Shown here piece by piece: positions 5,245 to 8,300 of a stretch of 8,300 nt of DNA. The stretch covers positions 1 through 8,300 of the forward strand of contig JAITHG010000024.1 of assembly GCA_031280075.1 (NCBI GenBank), in the 5' to 3' direction. This stretch comes from Eubacteriales Family XIII. Incertae Sedis bacterium. GTDB taxonomy: Bacteria; Bacillota_A; Clostridia; Peptostreptococcales; Anaerovoracaceae. The position numbers and the translations under genes are program-made. The stretch's first letter is position 1, and each line of letters opens with the position of its first letter. Below the pieces are notes generated by a model. That model made no database searches. It was not told the origin of the DNA and saw nothing but the letters and a program-made list of their open reading frames with translations.

Positions 5245-6525
5245 TCAGAGCTTTTCCGGGTCGATGATGCGACCAGCGACCGCTGAGGCGGCAGCGACCG
5301 CCGGACTGGCGAGGTAGACCTCGGAGTCCACGTGCCCCATGCGCCCCACGAAGTTGCGGTTGGTCGTGGAGATGGCGCGCTCGCCTGCTGCAAGGACACC
5401 CGTATGCCCGCCCAGGCAGGGACCGCAGGTCGGTGTCGAGAACACGCAGCCGGCCTTGACGAAGATCTCGGCGTAGCCGAGTTTCGGGCAGTCGAGATAG
5501 ATCTGCTGCGTACCGGGCAGGATGATGCAGCGAACCCCGTCGGCGAGCTTGCGCCCCTGCAGGATCTGCGCTGCGACCGCCATGTCCTCGAGCCTGCCGT
5601 TCGTGCAGCTGCCTATGACGGCTTGGTCTATCTTCACACGACCCACTCGATCGATCGGCCGCGTGTTGTCGGGCAGGTGCGGGAAGGACACCGTCGGGCG
5701 CACCTTCGAGAGGTCTATTTCGATCGTCCTTTCGTAGTGTGCGTCCTCGTCTGCCCGGAAGGTGCGCGCGCTTTTCTTCAGCGTCTCGCTCTCGTGCGCA
5801 CGCAGGTATTCGTCGGTGCGGTCGTCCACGGGGAAGATGCCGTTCTTGGCACCCGCCTCGATGGCCATGTTCGCCATGGCGAACCTATCGTCCATGGAAA
5901 GGTGCCCCACGCCGTCCCCGGAAAACTCCATGGATTGGTAGAGTGCTCCGTCCACGCCGATGAGTCCGATGATGTGCAGGATGATGTCCTTGCCGCTCAC
6001 CCATTTGCCAGGCTTGCCCGAAAGGACGAAGCTGATCGCAGATGGCACTCTGAACCATGCCTTGCCGGTGGCCATGCCCGCCGCCATGTCCGTAGAGCCG
6101 ATGCCCGTCGAAAACGCCCCGAGTGCCCCGTATGTGCAGGTGTGCGAGTCGGCACCGATGACGAGGTCGCCCGCCGTGACGATGCCCTGTTCGGGCAGGA
6201 GTGCGTGTTCGATGCCCATCTGTCCCACTTCGAAGTAGTTGACGATCTTCTGCTCCCGCGCAAATTCGCGCAGCTCCTTTGCCTGCTCTGCAGCCTTGAT
6301 GTCTTTGTTCGGCGTGAAATGGTCGGGCACGAGCACGACCTTCTTCCGGTCAAAGACCTTCTTCTTGCCCATCTTCGCAAATTCACGGATGGCGACCGGT
6401 CCTGTGATGTCGTTGCCGAGCACGATGTCAAGCTGCGCCTCGATGAACTGCCCTGGGTAGACGTTGTCAAGCCCTGCATGCGCTGCGAGGATCTTCTGTG
6501 TCATCGTCATCGATTGTCCAGCCAT
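5245..6525 (-). CDS. leuC: 3-isopropylmalate dehydratase large subunit
   Basis: A 426-residue aconitase-superfamily protein that carries the [4Fe-4S] cluster and forms the heterodimeric isopropylmalate isomerase with LeuD. Cluster ligands are C307 in IGSCTNGR, and C367 and C370 in [10 protein letters not shown]. The family signature [15 protein letters not shown] is at 124-138, and the substrate/cluster region NRNFVGRMG at 389-397. The length matches the archaeal/clostridial LeuC group of about 420 residues, not the roughly 466-residue enterobacterial form, and it pairs with the short LeuD. The first ATG is favoured over methionines 6 and 8 because AAGGAG lies seven bases upstream of it. It follows leuA by 103 bases. 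The same fold also serves homoaconitase and citramalate isomerase, but leuA next door and the T-box support leucine synthesis. Confidence 0.96.
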   Translation of the reverse strand: MAGQSMTMTQKILAAHAGLDNVYPGQFIEAQLDIVLGNDITGPVAIREFAKMGKKKVFDRKKVVLVPDHFTPNKDIKAAEQAKELREFAREQKIVNYFEVGQMGIEHALLPEQGIVTAGDLVIGADSHTCTYGALGAFSTGIGSTDMAAGMATGKAWFRVPSAISFVLSGKPGKWVSGKDIILHIIGLIGVDGALYQSMEFSGDGVGHLSMDDRFAMANMAIEAGAKNGIFPVDDRTDEYLRAHESETLKKSARTFRADEDAHYERTIEIDLSKVRPTVSFPHLPDNTRPIDRVGRVKIDQAVIGSCTNGRLEDMAVAAQILQGRKLADGVRCIILPGTQQIYLDCPKLGYAEIFVKAGCVFSTPTCGPCLGGHTGVLAAGERAISTTNRNFVGRMGHVDSEVYLASPAVAAASAVAGRIIDPEKL

Positions 6526-6582
6526 TGTTGTTCTCCTTGTTCTCTGTTTCGGTGGCTTTGTCCAGGCTCAGCAGCCGTCTTC

Positions 6583-6626
6583 GCCCCGCGTGGTTGATTG
6601 CAATAATAGATTCGCTGTTGCGGGGC
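6583..6626 (-). repeat. Inverted repeat in the leuA-leuC spacer
   Basis: GCCCCGC and its exact complement GCGGGGC (6583-6589 and 6620-6626) face each other across a 30-base, A+T-richer loop that starts two bases after the leuA stop. No T-run follows, so it is unlikely to be a full terminator. It could be an mRNA stabiliser or processing site that sets the ratio of leuA to leuCD message. The rest of the 103-base spacer holds only the leuC ribosome site. Confidence 0.45.
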
Positions 6627-6628
6627 AT

Positions 6629-8155
6629 TCATCCCCCTGCCTCGGTGAAGTAGAGCTTGTTCACCGCGTTGACGTAGGCGTTGATGCTGGCTTCGACGAT
6701 GTCCGTCGAAAGACCGCGGCCGCTGTATCTGTTCCCTGTCTCGTCCAGGATGACAACGAGGGCATCGCCCTGCGCGTCCTCCCCTTCCGTGACGGATTCG
6801 AGCTTGAAGTCTGCAAGGTGCAGAGGTTTTCCCACGATCTTGTTGATGGCATGGAAGGCGGCATCGATCGGGCCGTCGCCTTTTGCGACACGCTCGTTCT
6901 TCCTTCCCTCCCGCTCGAGGGCGACGACGGCGGTCGCGGAGATCGTATTGCCGCTGTTGATGACGAAGCGGTCGAGCCGGAAAGTCTTCGGAACCTGCAC
7001 CGACTCCTTCGTCAGGATCGCTTCAATATCCCTGTCATAGACGTTTTTCTTTTTGTCGGCGAGTATTTTGAATTTCTCGAAAGCGGCATCCAGTTCCTCC
7101 TTCGTGATGTCGTAACCGAGCGCCTTCACGCGGTCTGCGAAGGCATGCCGCCCGGAATGCTTGCCGAGCACGAGGTTGCCCGCCTTCAGCCCAACCGACT
7201 CAGGTGTCATGATCTCGTAGGTCAGCGGGTTTGACAGCATGCCGTGCTGGTGGATGCCCGCCTCGTGCGCGAAGGCGTTCGCGCCGACGATGGCCTTGTT
7301 GGGCTGCACCTTGACCCCCGTGATGCTCGAAAGAAGGTTCGAGGCGTTCATGATCTCTGTCATGACGATGCCGGTGTCAGCCTTGTATTCGTCGCGGCGC
7401 ACATGGAGAGCCATGACAATCTCCTCCATGGATGCGTTGCCTGCGCGTTCCCCGATGCCGTTCACGGTGCACTCCACCTGCCGCACGCCCGCACGGATCG
7501 CGGCGAGGCTGTTGGCGACACCGAGCCCGAGGTCGTTGTGGTCGTGGCAGGAGAGCGTGATCTTCGTGAGCGAGGGCGCTCGTTCTTGAATTTCCATGAA
7601 GAAACGGTAGCGCTCCTCCGGTGTCGAATAGCCGACGGTGTCCGGCAGGTTGACCGTGGTCGCACCTGCCGCCACGACCGCCTCGCAGACCTTTGCGAGA
7701 AAGGCCATGTCGCTGCGTGTGGCATCCTCCGCCGAAAACTCGATGTCGGCGCAGTAGCCCTTCGCGCGCTTCGTCATCTCCGCCGCCTGTTCGACCACTT
7801 GCTCCGGCGTCATCTTGAGCTTGTATTCCATGTGTAGGTCGGATGTCGCGATGAAGAGGTGGATGCGCGGGCTCACCGCGCCCTTTACCGCCTCCCATGC
7901 CCTGTCGATGTCCTCTGGGTTTGCCCGCGCGAGGCTCGCAACCGTGCAGGAGCGGACTGTATCCGCGATTGTCTTCACCGATTCGAAGTCGCCGGGCGAG
8001 CTGATGGCAAATCCCCCTTCGATGACATCGACGCCCATCCGCTCGAGCTGCTTAGCCATCTGCGTCTTCTCCCGAAGGTTCATGCTCATCCCGGGGGACT
8101 GTTCGCCGTCGCGGAGCGTCGTGTCGAAGATCTTTACCCTGTCGTATGCTGTCAT
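6629..8155 (-). CDS. leuA: 2-isopropylmalate synthase
   Basis: A 508-residue enzyme that condenses acetyl-CoA with 2-oxoisovalerate to 2-isopropylmalate, the committed step of leucine synthesis in the cytoplasm. The catalytic TIM barrel begins with [13 protein letters not shown] (10-22). The metal-binding HDH (204-206) sits in [11 protein letters not shown], followed by [10 protein letters not shown] (232-241) and [11 protein letters not shown] (295-305). The C-terminal domain from about 390 ends in [23 protein letters not shown] (479-501), the leucine-binding LeuA dimer domain. Feedback inhibition by leucine is therefore likely, and the protein is LeuA rather than a barrel-only homocitrate or citramalate synthase. 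The length is normal for this class. The ATG at 8155 has AGGAGG seven bases upstream. It is the first gene after a T-box leader and heads the leuACD cluster. Confidence 0.97.
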   Translation of the reverse strand: MTAYDRVKIFDTTLRDGEQSPGMSMNLREKTQMAKQLERMGVDVIEGGFAISSPGDFESVKTIADTVRSCTVASLARANPEDIDRAWEAVKGAVSPRIHLFIATSDLHMEYKLKMTPEQVVEQAAEMTKRAKGYCADIEFSAEDATRSDMAFLAKVCEAVVAAGATTVNLPDTVGYSTPEERYRFFMEIQERAPSLTKITLSCHDHNDLGLGVANSLAAIRAGVRQVECTVNGIGERAGNASMEEIVMALHVRRDEYKADTGIVMTEIMNASNLLSSITGVKVQPNKAIVGANAFAHEAGIHQHGMLSNPLTYEIMTPESVGLKAGNLVLGKHSGRHAFADRVKALGYDITKEELDAAFEKFKILADKKKNVYDRDIEAILTKESVQVPKTFRLDRFVINSGNTISATAVVALEREGRKNERVAKGDGPIDAAFHAINKIVGKPLHLADFKLESVTEGEDAQGDALVVILDETGNRYSGRGLSTDIVEASINAYVNAVNKLYFTEAGG

Positions 8156-8202
8156 GTCATATCCTCCTAACAGCTTCGCTCCGGCCTACCTGCAGCGGTA
8201 TG

Positions 8203-8237
8203 AAAAAGCCCCGGAGCCTCCAAAACAAACTCCAGGG
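8203..8237 (-). terminator. Intrinsic terminator of the T-box leader
   Basis: On the minus strand CCCTGGAG (8237-8230) pairs with CTCCGGGG (8216-8209), with one T-G wobble, across a 13-base loop, and is followed by C and five T. The 5' arm contains the CCCTG (8237-8233) that the antiterminator also needs, so the two structures exclude each other. It ends 47 bases before the leuA start. Confidence 0.85.
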
Positions 8238-8300
8238 ACGAAAAAATCCGCGGTACCACCCTGTTTACCGACTCACGTCGGTCGCTCATCGCCCTCTGTC
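8203..8300 (-). promoter_or_regulatory. T-box riboswitch leader of the leuACD operon (3' part)
   Basis: The canonical T-box sequence AGGGTGGTACCGCG lies on the minus strand at 8262-8249. It is preceded by a hairpin CCGAC-GTGA-GTCGG (8281-8268) in the position of stem III. CAGGG (8263-8259) can pair with CCCTG (8237-8233) to form the antiterminator, which competes with the terminator at 8237-8203. T-box RNAs bind a specific tRNA through a specifier codon and read its 3' end: uncharged tRNA stabilises the antiterminator and lets transcription continue. Stem I with the specifier codon, and the promoter, lie beyond the window, so the amino acid cannot be read here. Leucine is inferred from leuA. 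Confidence 0.93.

Noticed and set aside
5166..5399. N-terminal extension of leuD reaching into leuC
   Set aside because: The family N terminus begins at the ATG at 5165, which has its own ribosome site. The upstream residues are low-complexity readthrough of leuC in another frame.
5332..6597. Long plus-strand open frame opposite leuC
   Set aside because: It is the complement of a well-supported gene in G+C-rich DNA. The protein is rich in Arg, His, Val and Asp, has no recognisable domain, and there is no ribosome site pattern.
1..8300. CRISPR array, tRNA or rRNA gene, insertion sequence
   Set aside because: No regularly spaced direct repeats, no cloverleaf or ribosomal signature, and no transposase-like coding sequence were seen on either strand.

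Overview
The window comes from a G+C-rich anaerobic bacterium. A T-box leader, strong AGGAGG-type ribosome binding sites, closely packed genes and clostridial/archaeal-type LeuC and LeuD point to a Firmicute. My best guess is a Negativicute of the Selenomonas type, but this is an inference from style and gene content, not a sequence match. Every gene I accept lies on the minus strand, so transcription runs from position 8300 towards position 1.

Leucine region (8300 to 4686). The 3' half of a T-box leader, with the conserved T-box sequence, antiterminator and terminator, precedes leuA (2-isopropylmalate synthase), leuC and leuD (the two subunits of isopropylmalate isomerase). Together these take 2-oxoisovalerate to 3-isopropylmalate. 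leuB, the next step, is not here.

Junction region (4670 to 1722). Only 15 bases after leuD begins a MarR-family repressor gene. It overlaps by ATGA the start of a cysteine-rich radical SAM gene that resembles the family I recall as TrsS and, more distantly, the tetraether synthase/MJ0619 class. A membrane-anchored YdcF/DUF218 protein gene follows after one base. No terminator is visible between leuD and this gene, so leucine-responsive readthrough could reach it.

Spacer and second module (1721 to 1). A 187-base spacer full of hairpins holds a possible extended -10 promoter. After it come a C-GCAxxG-C-C cysteine protein, a short PaaK-like adenylate-forming ligase without its C-terminal lid, and the first codons of another gene that runs off the window and could be a methyltransferase. 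Radical SAM protein, C-GCAxxG-C-C protein, AMP-dependent ligase and methyltransferase match, from memory, a conserved but functionally unassigned cassette of anaerobes (DVU_1553/1555/1556 and TrsS families). This cassette is the most interesting content of the window. Its product is unknown to me.
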